From positions 3,579,623 to 3,643,622 of the forward strand of contig BCKH01000005.1 of assembly GCA_001600555.1 (NCBI GenBank): a stretch of 64,000 bases of DNA, read 5' to 3'. Numbering within the stretch: position 1 is the first letter of the stretch; each line of letters starts with the position of its first letter. The position numbers were made by a program, and so were the translations under genes. Source of the DNA: Albophoma yamanashiensis. Taxonomy: Eukaryota; Ascomycota; Sordariomycetes; Hypocreales; Ophiocordycipitaceae. Below, one piece after another: positions 56,448 through 64,000 of this stretch. Under the pieces are notes generated by a model. That model did not search any database, was not told the DNA's origin, and worked only from the letters and a program-made list of their open reading frames with translations.

Positions 56448-58520
56448 TCAACTAATGTTTACCCCCCCTTGGTATAGCTGGTCCCAAAACGCCCAATCCG
56501 CTGACCCCAGGCTGAAGTCGCCATCGAGATTCATCTCCATTCCCTCCGTACTGCCAACATTATCGTCAAAGCCGACCACGGCATCAATAGCCTCATAATC
56601 GGCAGCGGCGTTGACGCTGGGCTGCCTCTTGTTGACCTTTGCTTGCGCTTGAGCGCGCAACTCTGTTATGAAAGCCGGCTCTGCGGATACGTTGGTTGGG
56701 GGGTTTGCGACCCAAGCTTTAAGCGTGATTCTACCAATGGACACGTGCAGTGAGCTTTTACCCCTGGCCAGTCCTTCGTAATATCCGTACACCTCCACGA
56801 CCTTGCCCCAGGTTGTGTTCAGCTCCGATGGCGAGTAGAAGCCGACCCTTGCCAGGCTCAGCAGGATACACAAAAGCGCGTCCCACAGGAAAAATGATCG
56901 CATCTGCCACCGAAACTTGGTCATTTTCGGATTGCTGTGGATAGCGCTGTATGTGTCGAGAATGGTCTCAGCCAGACCGCATAGGTCCTTTCTCTGAGCG
57001 TCGCTGATGGTTTGTTTGATCAGCGGCGGCATGCGTGTGTGTAGCCTGATGGCGTTGATGGCTGATCGCACAACGCCGGTAGTCAGGAAATGCAAAGGAT
57101 CCAGGATATTGCAGTACCGAAGAAACTTAGTCTCAATAAGGCACTCGACGTCGTCAATCAGCCTCTCGATATCTGCTTCCCTGAACTGGATCGTTCCGCC
57201 GCTTTGCTTTAACTGGACGCCAGTGCGGGTGTAAAAGTTGGAAAGCTCTCTTCGCGCTAGACAGAAGATCATCTCCGTCGCCCTCTTCTGCTCTTCTGGC
57301 TGCTCCGACATGCCAGGGAAGATCTGATCGTCATTAATATTTTGGGGCGGGCGGGTATCCCAGCTATCCGGAGATATGGAGATGCCAGAGCCCGAGACCT
57401 GGCCCGCGTACCCGTCTAGCGGAAGAAGCTGCCAGAATAGCCGTCGGCGCATTTGGACTTCAAACGGGGGCAGTCCGAGCTCCTCGCCGTCGCGATGCAG
57501 CCCCATGCGCTGCGCAAGGCGGACAGCGATGCCTGTCAAGATCCAAAACGTGTCGGGATCGATCTGGCATCGCATGGCGATGAGGAAGAGGGTGTACGCC
57601 TGCAGCACAAGCAGGGCCTTGGTCTTAAGCCACGAGGCATTGATAAGCGCCTGGCAAACAGCCATTCGGTACTTGGACGTTAGGTGGTTCTTCGATACGT
57701 TAAACTCTCGAAGACAGTCGGCGTCCTGCATAGAGAAGACGGCGAAGTAGTATATGACAAAAATCAGACACTCTTCATTTTTGGAGGCCTCATTAGGGTT
57801 CTTGGAGGCCGCGTCGACCATCTTCACCACGGTTGGGGTGTGAAGAACCTTGCAGAGAGGCTCGACGTTCTGGGTGTAGATGTCCCAGAGCCTCATGGCT
57901 TCCAGATGCGACGGGTGTTGTTCGGCGAGACTCTGGGTGGCTCCAAGCACCGCCCCAGAAACTGTGTGCGAGGCGAGGAGGCCAAGAAGCTCGGTAGGGG
58001 TGCCCTTGTCGGGGCCGATGTCGTCGTAGCCGCCATCCTCGTCAGAGTCGGACAGATCCCCATCCTCAAGCAGGAGTATGTTGTCGACGTATCGTGTTTT
58101 GCCGTCACCGGTAAGAAGCTTGCCTGTCTTGGGCGCCGGCGTCGAGCTTTTGGTGTGGGGCGCGGGAGTTGATGCGTCGTGGGCGGACGGCGTCGTCGCA
58201 GCCGAGTCGGTGGGAGCGCGATGGTTGCGGCCGTCCAGCGAGAAGCGCTCGTGGCTATCGTGGAGAACGCTTTGCTTCCGCCTCCGCCTCCGCGGCGGGG
58301 GAGCCTTGTAGACGCACTGCAGCTTCGACTTGCGGCATCCCGAGCATCCCGGCATGTGTCGATCGCATTTGATCTTTTTGCGCACGCAAGCCTGACAGTT
58401 GAAGGGCATGGCGGCTGCGCTGTCGGCCGCGGAGCCACACGCCACATCGCCTGGGCGGGCCACGGCCGGTGCGGGCACAATCGGGACCTGCTGCGAGGCG
58501 CCTGCCGTAGTGCGGTCCAT
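56448..58520 (-). CDS. Zn2Cys6 transcription regulator (cluster regulator 2)
   Basis: Second pathway-type regulator, 690 aa in a single open frame from the ATG at 58520. Zinc cluster: C42-x2-C45-x6-C52-x6-C59-x2-C62-x6-C69, with CVRKKIKCDRHMPGCSGC, followed by a very basic PPPRRRRRKQ nuclear signal. An acidic Asp/Glu-rich segment comes at about 155-170. The fungal-specific transcription-factor domain occupies the centre (AMRLWDIYTQNVEPLCKVLH; VRLAQRMGLHRDGE; RRRLFWQLLPLDGYAGQVSG). The C-terminus is acidic. No stop or frame break is seen. It belongs to the same general type as NscR/VrtR-like factors and lies between the FAD monooxygenase and the prenyltransferase. Confidence 0.87.
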   Translation of the reverse strand: MDRTTAGASQQVPIVPAPAVARPGDVACGSAADSAAAMPFNCQACVRKKIKCDRHMPGCSGCRKSKLQCVYKAPPPRRRRRKQSVLHDSHERFSLDGRNHRAPTDSAATTPSAHDASTPAPHTKSSTPAPKTGKLLTGDGKTRYVDNILLLEDGDLSDSDEDGGYDDIGPDKGTPTELLGLLASHTVSGAVLGATQSLAEQHPSHLEAMRLWDIYTQNVEPLCKVLHTPTVVKMVDAASKNPNEASKNEECLIFVIYYFAVFSMQDADCLREFNVSKNHLTSKYRMAVCQALINASWLKTKALLVLQAYTLFLIAMRCQIDPDTFWILTGIAVRLAQRMGLHRDGEELGLPPFEVQMRRRLFWQLLPLDGYAGQVSGSGISISPDSWDTRPPQNINDDQIFPGMSEQPEEQKRATEMIFCLARRELSNFYTRTGVQLKQSGGTIQFREADIERLIDDVECLIETKFLRYCNILDPLHFLTTGVVRSAINAIRLHTRMPPLIKQTISDAQRKDLCGLAETILDTYSAIHSNPKMTKFRWQMRSFFLWDALLCILLSLARVGFYSPSELNTTWGKVVEVYGYYEGLARGKSSLHVSIGRITLKAWVANPPTNVSAEPAFITELRAQAQAKVNKRQPSVNAAADYEAIDAVVGFDDNVGSTEGMEMNLDGDFSLGSADWAFWDQLYQGGVNIS

Positions 58521-59093
58521 GCTCGTCTACATGTGACTGGCGATGCGTCTCGTCGCACGCGTTGAGCTCAACATGAGAGAGGACAAACTGGCGGGCGACT
58601 GACTGCAACGCAACGGCGAGGGTTCATGTGCCAAACGTCAATTAGCTAATCTGCCTGTACCTGCCTAGGTAGGCACCGCCTGCCGAGCCCAACAACACTA
58701 ACACTAACAGGCGTCCAGGGCCCCCGCATGCCCCATAGTTTAGGCTGCACGGGTTGCGGGACGCCCCGTACGCCTATCGTGCCCCGCCCCGTTCCTATTC
58801 TCGAGACGTTTAAGTGGCATTGAGTCTCCGCGCTTTTCACGACGCAACCACCATCACGAATGCTGAGACCAGGCGCAATCTTTGAGCGGCTAAGGCTGTC
58901 GTGGGATTGTATATTTATCCCAATGCACATGCCGCAGCTCCTGACATTAGGGCCACCGCACGAACACGATAACGCGTCCGTACATGTAACAATGGGTTGC
59001 ACCCGACCCCCGACTTTGCGCGACGTGGTTTGGCTGATGGTCAAAGGAAAGCCGTGGTCACGCATGGCTCGTTTCATTCAGGTAACCATTCAA
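58521..59093. promoter_or_regulatory. Regulator-2 promoter
   Basis: 573 bases between two minus-strand genes. No gene; includes CCTAGGTAGG words near 58663-58675 as in other promoters of this genome. Confidence 0.5.
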
Positions 59094-60662
59094 CTAATAA
59101 GAGTCAAACCGGCTGCGCCGCTGCGAGCTTGGAGATCCAGGAGGCGACAGGTCAGCCTGGGTCTCCGCATATCGACGGTATATCTGCGGCAAGAAGTAGG
59201 AGGTGATGTCCACCTCGCCCTTCTTGAAGGCAAATGCATAAAAGGCCTGGAACCCGCGCCTTGTCCGCAAATCCTCGTCCGAAACCATGCCGCGCGCCAC
59301 GTTCAAATACGCTCTTGCATCCTGCGCCTGGCCCCGGCGCTCCAAGAAGCCCGTGACGGCCCGAATGGCCGCAATGTCGCTCGGTGAGTGCTTGCTGACG
59401 TCGACCTGGAGCTTAACGTGCGGGTAGGGATACTTGGGGTGTATGTCAAAGTAGAACGTCACGCCGCTAATGTTGGCGTTGCCGTTCACCGCGCCGGCGC
59501 CGTTGACACCACCGCATGTGGGAGGTTCGGATGAGGTTGGGAAGTCTGCATCCAGGCCCTTGAGTCCGTACCACAGCTCTTTGAGCTGAGCGAGGGACTG
59601 GGGAGACTCCGGCTTGCGGCCACCCAGCGTCATGACGGCGGCGATGTGGTCAAAGGACATCCTGGAAGTGGTTACATACACCTTGAAGCGCGAGGTATCG
59701 GCCGCACAGCAGTCAATGCCGGTGGTTCCGAGCATGGTGAGGTGGCTCCCTTGGCTATGCGTTTGTAGAAAGTCGCGAACCATGTGGAGGCTGTCCAAGG
59801 ACGCATCGTCGCCGTACGCGTCCCGCATTGCTCGCGGGAAGATAGTGTTGAGGAGCTCGCTGACCTGCGACGGCGATTTGGTTATGAGGGTTGCCATGAC
59901 CTCTACGTCTTTGGTATCAGGCGCACACTGCAGGCCGATGAGCACCGACGACCCGGCTGCCTTCCTTGAGGGCTCGTCCACGAGGCTGGGTCTGATGTGG
60001 GCGGCAAACTTCCAAGCCAGCGGCAGCTCGACGCCCGGCATCATCTTTCCAAGGGCGCACAGCATCTCCTTGGCGGCAAACTCGTTCAGAGGGTCTGCCG
60101 AGGTGCCTGTCAGCGGGCCCATGGCCTCCATGTAGTGCCTGATCAGCGGCTTGCTGCCGCCGGTGCCCCATCTCCAGCTGTATCCGATCGGCGAGCCGTC
60201 GCCGATCCCGGGGGCGACGCGGCTTCGGAACCAAGGGCTCGGAGCAGAGGGCTTGGGCCCAAGTCGAGGAGCCATGACGAAGCGGAAGAAGAGCAGGAGC
60301 TCGACCTGCCGCTGCTCGGGGTACCTCGCCTCATGCATCATCCTGGCGACGTGGCGGCCAGCCGTCTTCCACCAGAACACATGGCTTTCGTCGTCCTCGG
60401 GCAGGAAACGGGAGACGTTGTTGTAAGTTTTAAGCTGCGCCGCCACGTCCGGCGCCGGCTCTCTCTAACAGCGCCATTAGCAAAAGGGGAGAGTGACCTG
60501 GTGAGGGTGGCTAGTCTGCACCGTGAGATACGCATCAGCGTCTTCCGCCGCTGAGACCGCTGGGAAGGCATGGGTCCCGGTGCTTTTGCCATTCGTAAAC
60601 ACGTCGTGTGACGCGGGAGCCGTCACGCCATCATTCTCGAGTAGAGTCGATGGAGGAGCCAT
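59094..60662 (-). CDS. DMATS-type aromatic prenyltransferase
   Basis: ABBA-fold soluble prenyltransferase that transfers a prenyl group from an allylic diphosphate to an aromatic carbon (NscD/VrtC/DMATS superfamily). Exons 60662-60498 and 60464-59094, across a very short 33-base intron, give 511 aa. The N-terminus is a polar, acidic lead, then YNNVSRFLPEDDESHVFWW and YPEQRQVELLLFFRFVMAPRLG, the start of the fold. Later, PLIRHYMEAMGPLTG and the FKVYVTT (Lys/Tyr diphosphate contacts), GVTFYFDIHPKYPYPHVKL and RGFQAFYAFAFKKG segments match the family. The large frame alone has no ATG; without the small first exon the start would be lost, which supports the junction. Adjacent and divergent to the ligase. 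Confidence 0.87.
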
Positions 60663-61229
60663 CGTTTCTGCAGAAGTAGCAACAGCCCCAGTGATGTGCT
60701 AAGCGATATTGAGGCAAGATTCGCAGGGCAAGATAAAACGCCAACTCAATATCCGAGCCCAGTTTCAATAAGGCGGTAGCCCACCACTTTGTGTCTCATG
60801 TAAAAGGTACTATATAGTTATATCGCCGTTCATCTAATTACTGTGACCGATGGATGAATTAATTATTCGTGCTGGCTATGCTGGCTATACCAATCGGGAT
60901 TTGGCCGATTCAAGAGTTCGGGTTTTGGGCGGCGCGCGCGCGTCATGCCTCATCGCCACACAGGATTCTCTCGAACGAAGACGATCGGGTTTTAGATGAC
61001 ACAGCGTGCTTCTATACTGCCAAGTCAGCCTCAGCTGGCTGTCCCAGGAGCCCGTATGTGAGTGCGCTATGCAATAGGAAGGAGACTCCCAAGCGCAGTC
61101 CCAAGCGCAGTTCAAGCAACTAGGAACGTCAGCAACTTCATCTTTCCTGCACTCTAATGTGACGTCTCAACAGGCCTCGCCCAACTCAAGCTGTTCGTTT
61201 AGTTCCACAAGACCCTTCCAGGGAGCACC
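60663..61229. promoter_or_regulatory. Divergent promoter, prenyltransferase / acyl-CoA ligase
   Basis: 567 bases between two divergent cluster genes. It holds a direct repeat GCTGGCTAT (60871-60889), a perfect AATCGG-N7-CCGATT palindrome (60892-60910) and a CCCAAGCGCAGT direct repeat (about 61088-61111). Confidence 0.6.
60892..60910. promoter_or_regulatory. AATCGG-N7-CCGATT palindrome, candidate Zn2Cys6 site
   Basis: Six-base perfect inverted arms with a seven-base spacer; core CGG-N7-CCG. It lies 230 bases upstream of the prenyltransferase start and 320 upstream of the ligase start. Core and spacing equal the site in the MFS promoter (36040-36056). Confidence 0.5.
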
Positions 61230-63515
61230 ATGGCTCTGTGGCTCAGCATGACTGTTCCGATTGTGCGCCTGCTCGCCAGGATTAGGGACGGTGTAATGCT
61301 CAGCAAGCTCATGCGGGCAATCAACAAGCTTCTTGCCCGCGGCTACGACCTTCCAGCCGCTTCGAAAGATGGAAAATCTATTTTGACCCTCGAGAAGGTG
61401 GACAACTCAAACAATGTGGACGGGGAGGTGCTCTGGCGCCATCCTGCGCCCCATCTCACCCAGATGTGGCAGTTCATCCAGCTCGTCAACGAGAAGCACG
61501 GGACGGCTCTACGCACCTACCAGGAACTGTATCGCTGGAGTCTGGAGAACACGACCGAGTTTTGGGCTCGAGCCTGGGATTTCTGCGGCATCCGCTGTTC
61601 GCAGCCCTACAGCGAAGTGGTTAGCGACCCGGCCACCATGTGGCCCAGGCCGGCGTGGTTCCAAGGCGCGCAGCTCAACTTCGCCGAGAACCTATTATTC
61701 CCCATGCAACATGTCTCCGAAGGCGATGTTGCCGTAATCTCAGTAACCGAGACGGAGAGGCACTTTGTGACGTGGAAGGAGCTGCGAGAGCATGTGAGGC
61801 GGTGTCAGTCGGCCTTGAAAGCAATGGGCGTGAAGCCAGGACACCGGGTGGCGGGATATGTCGCGAATCACAGCAACGCCGTAGTGGCGATGCTTGCTAC
61901 CGTGTCTCTGGGTGCCATCTGGACCGCCGTCAGCCCCGACACGGGCGTCAAGGGAACGCTGGACCGGCTTGCACAATTGGAGCCGTGTGTGATGTTTGCT
62001 GACAATGCCGTCGTTTACAATGGCAAGACGCACGGGGTTCTTCCGAAAGCTAGAGAGATCGCCGCCAGCCTGCCCTCGCTGGCAGCCGTTGTGGTCTTCG
62101 AGACTCTGGGCTCTGCCTCTCTCACCCAAGACTGCGTCGCCTTGCCGGAGTTGCAGCCCAGTTTGTGGTGGAGGTACGAGACCTTCTTGGAGCACAAGCA
62201 AGATCCTGACCACTCTCTCGAATTTGTGCAGTTACCGGCCGAGCACCCGGTGTACATACTCTACAGCTCCGGCACGACGGGAGCGCCAAAGTGCATTGTG
62301 CACGGTGCCATCGGAACCCTCATGCAGCACAAAAAGGAGCACATGCTCCAGAGCGATATCCGCCCCGGGGATCGTCTTTGCTACATTACAACATGCATGT
62401 GGATGATGTGGCACTGGCTGGTATCTGGGCTTGCTTCCGGTGCCACTGTCGTCTTGTACAATGGCTCCCCCTTTTATCGCGTGTCCGAGGGCAAGCTGCA
62501 GCAGGACTATCTCGCCATGCCTAAGCTTGTTGACGAGCTCAACTTGAGTCAGTTTGGAGCCAGCGCAACTTACTTCTCCATGCTTGAGAAGAGGCGCATT
62601 GCGCCCAAGAACCACGGCTTGTCCTTCAGGTCACTGAAGGCTATCTACTCCACCGGGTCACCTCTCGCACCGTCGACCTTCAGATACATTTATGATGCCT
62701 TTGGGCAGGTGAACCTGGGCTCAATATCGGGCGGTACAGATATCATCTCCGACTTCGGTGTCCCCAGCCCCTTGAAACCTGTGGTTGTCGGGGAACTCCA
62801 AGCAATCGCTTTGGGCATGGCCGTCCAGGTCTGGAGCCCCACGGGCAGCGACTTGAGCGCCTCTGGCGAGGCAGGGGAGCTCGTGTGTGTCAAGCCATTT
62901 CCCAGCCAACCGGTAAGTCGAAATGAAAAGGGTTTAATAGAATACGTTGGACTAACGTACGCCGTGATCCAGGTGTGTTTCTGGGGCGCGGATGGGGAGA
63001 AAAAGTACAAGGCATCCTACTTTGAAAGGTTCCCTGGCGTCTGGGCCCACGGCGACTTTGTCCAAGTCAACCCGCAAACAGGCGGACTCGTCATACTAGG
63101 CCGATCAGATGGTGTTCTGAACCCCAGCGGGGTCCGTTTCGGCAGCGCAGAGATTTACAGCCTCATTCTGCAGCTCTTTCCGTCCCAGGTCGAAGAGTCG
63201 CTATGCATTGGACGTCGGCGCCACGGGGATACGGACGAGACTGTAGTGCTTTTCCTCAAGATGAGGGACGGTCAGCCTTTTAACACCGAGTTCGTCGAGG
63301 CTGTCCGCCGTGCCGTGCGGGATGGGCTGTCTCCGCGACACGTCCCTGGTATCATTGATGAGTGCCACGATATTCCTGTCACGGCAAACGGCAAAAAGGT
63401 CGAGGTGCTGATCAAGAAGATTCTGAGCGGCACCAGGGTCGAAGCCGCCGGCGGCTCGGGCGTGGTCAACCGCGACTGCTTGGAATGGTATCAGCAGTGG
63501 GCTGATAACAACTGA
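61230..63515 (+). CDS. Acetoacetyl-CoA-synthetase-like acyl-CoA ligase (VrtB-type)
   Basis: AMP-forming (ANL superfamily) ligase that activates a short carboxylic acid as CoA thioester. Exons 61230-62912 and 62973-63515 give 741 aa; the 60-nt intron is in frame (GTAAGT...CTAAC...CCAG) and its removal restores KPFPSQPVCFWG as in relatives. It has the acetoacetyl-CoA synthetase layout: TQMWQFIQLVNEKHG and WSLENTTEFWARAWDF at the N-terminus, P-loop YSSGTTGAPK at about 345-354, GGTDIISDF, GVLNPSGVRFGSAEIY and the catalytic lysine region PVTANGKKVEV near 696-706. Real acetoacetyl-CoA synthetases are about 650-700 aa, so it carries a short extra N-terminus. In the vrt pathway the homologue VrtB is proposed to make malonamoyl-CoA. 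A plain acetoacetate-activating role is the alternative. Confidence 0.88.
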   Translation: MALWLSMTVPIVRLLARIRDGVMLSKLMRAINKLLARGYDLPAASKDGKSILTLEKVDNSNNVDGEVLWRHPAPHLTQMWQFIQLVNEKHGTALRTYQELYRWSLENTTEFWARAWDFCGIRCSQPYSEVVSDPATMWPRPAWFQGAQLNFAENLLFPMQHVSEGDVAVISVTETERHFVTWKELREHVRRCQSALKAMGVKPGHRVAGYVANHSNAVVAMLATVSLGAIWTAVSPDTGVKGTLDRLAQLEPCVMFADNAVVYNGKTHGVLPKAREIAASLPSLAAVVVFETLGSASLTQDCVALPELQPSLWWRYETFLEHKQDPDHSLEFVQLPAEHPVYILYSSGTTGAPKCIVHGAIGTLMQHKKEHMLQSDIRPGDRLCYITTCMWMMWHWLVSGLASGATVVLYNGSPFYRVSEGKLQQDYLAMPKLVDELNLSQFGASATYFSMLEKRRIAPKNHGLSFRSLKAIYSTGSPLAPSTFRYIYDAFGQVNLGSISGGTDIISDFGVPSPLKPVVVGELQAIALGMAVQVWSPTGSDLSASGEAGELVCVKPFPSQPVSRNEKGLIEYVGLTYAVIQVCFWGADGEKKYKASYFERFPGVWAHGDFVQVNPQTGGLVILGRSDGVLNPSGVRFGSAEIYSLILQLFPSQVEESLCIGRRRHGDTDETVVLFLKMRDGQPFNTEFVEAVRRAVRDGLSPRHVPGIIDECHDIPVTANGKKVEVLIKKILSGTRVEAAGGSGVVNRDCLEWYQQWADNN

Positions 63516-63897
63516 GGCGTGGCCCCTGTCTTGGCAAGCCCGGACGAGTGAAAATAAAGATATGCGTGAGTGAAAATATGGATGCTCTTTCGTACTATCT
63601 AGATGTATTTGTTGGGAACTATTTCGCAATTTGGGCGTGATCCTGATAATAGAACGTCGCCTGTGTATATTGGCAGAAATAGGAATTCATATCGAAGCTG
63701 GTCAGGATTAGGGTTAAGAACTGCATTTGTACAGATGCGAGACTAGCACAACAGGACACTCCAAGACGATGCAATAATGTAAATTAGAATAGACAAGCAA
63801 TGACTGATAAAATGCACATTAACACGGTCTGAATCGGGCCACAAATCTCTCTCATTCCTCCGCTCTTCCAAACCACATAGCAGCTCAATCTCTACAT
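63516..63897. other. Convergent 3' region
   Basis: 382 AT-rich bases between the ends of the ligase (+) and the polyketide synthase (-). No gene; both 3' UTRs must lie here. Confidence 0.6.
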
Positions 63898-64000
63898 CTA
63901 ACAATTTTGGTCTATCCACTCTTTTACCTCTCCGACGGTGGGACACTCGAGGAAGAGCGAGTTCTTGACGTCGATGCCCAGTTCGTTGCGGAACTTCTCC
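63898..64000 (-). CDS. Polyketide synthase, C-terminal ACP end (truncated by window edge)
   Basis: The last 34 codons of a minus-strand gene that runs off the right edge; the stop is at 63900-63898. The sequence ends with FRNELGIDVKNSLFLECPTV, then a helix of GEVKEWIDQN type, the standard third and fourth helices of a phosphopantetheine carrier domain of fungal non-reducing PKSs. The serine that carries the cofactor is upstream, outside the window. Since the stop follows directly, the synthase ends in its ACP with no fused thioesterase or reductase, matching the group that uses a trans metallo-beta-lactamase thioesterase such as the one at 53463. The identification as NR-PKS rests on 34 residues and cluster context. 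Confidence 0.75.
   Translation of the reverse strand, partial: EKFRNELGIDVKNSLFLECPTVGEVKEWIDQNC

Noticed and set aside
1..64000. CRISPR arrays, bacterial operons, riboswitches, rRNA genes
   Set aside because: The DNA is fungal nuclear with spliceosomal introns; no direct-repeat/spacer pattern, no 5S or large rRNA sequence seen.

Overview
The window is nuclear DNA of a filamentous ascomycete (Pezizomycotina), most likely a sordariomycete close to the Hypocreales. The reasons are short introns (about 50-130 nt) with GTRNGT donors, CTAAC-like branch points and YAG acceptors; fungus-only families (HsbA, Zn2Cys6 regulators, RRT8/LDS, DMATS prenyltransferase, non-reducing PKS terminus); and TACCTAGGTA-type promoter words. 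The species cannot be fixed from the sequence. All exon structures were built by hand from splice signals and reading-frame continuity.

Layout. 1-10.9 kb holds conserved housekeeping genes: an RFX transcription factor (-), the ER-shaping protein Yop1 (+), the Mid1 calcium-channel subunit (+) and a short-chain dehydrogenase (+). 10.9-19.7 kb is an accessory, AT-rich compartment with a strong TpA excess and few CpA/TpG, as expected from repeat-induced point mutation. It carries an unknown 464-aa protein, an RRT8/LDS-like membrane protein and a secreted HsbA-type wall protein. 19.7-25.6 kb is GC-rich again: a secreted GH3 glucosidase, a small mitochondrial membrane protein, the RAMP4/Ysy6 ER protein and a nucleolar-type SMAP-domain protein. 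25.6-34.2 kb is gene-poor, with one short bZIP-like gene. An RNase H gene lies at 34.3-35.2 kb.

From 36.2 kb to the right edge is a secondary-metabolite gene cluster. In order: MFS exporter (+), P450 relic (+), threonine-aldolase-like PLP enzyme (+), monocarboxylate-transporter relic (+), Zn2Cys6 regulator (+), P450 (-), methyltransferase (-), metallo-beta-lactamase-type thioesterase (+), FAD monooxygenase (-), second Zn2Cys6 regulator (-), DMATS-type aromatic prenyltransferase (-), acetoacetyl-CoA-synthetase-like ligase (+), and at the edge the last 34 codons of a non-reducing polyketide synthase that ends in its acyl-carrier domain (-).

This gene set matches, family by family, the tetracycline-type prenylated polyketide pathways known from Penicillium and Aspergillus (viridicatumtoxin vrt; neosartoricin nsc; TAN-1612 ada). 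The threonine aldolase and acyl-CoA ligase pair is what the vrt pathway is proposed to use for its malonamoyl (carboxamide) starter. The thioesterase would release the chain, since the synthase ends without its own TE domain. The FAD monooxygenase, P450 and methyltransferase would tailor the tetracycle, the prenyltransferase would attach a prenyl group, the MFS protein would export the product, and the two Zn2Cys6 proteins would regulate. Two perfect TCGG-N7-CCGA palindromes, one in the MFS promoter and one in the prenyltransferase/ligase promoter, are candidate sites for such a regulator. The product is inferred; no prenyl-diphosphate synthase or non-haem oxygenase is visible here, and the rest of the cluster continues beyond base 64000.
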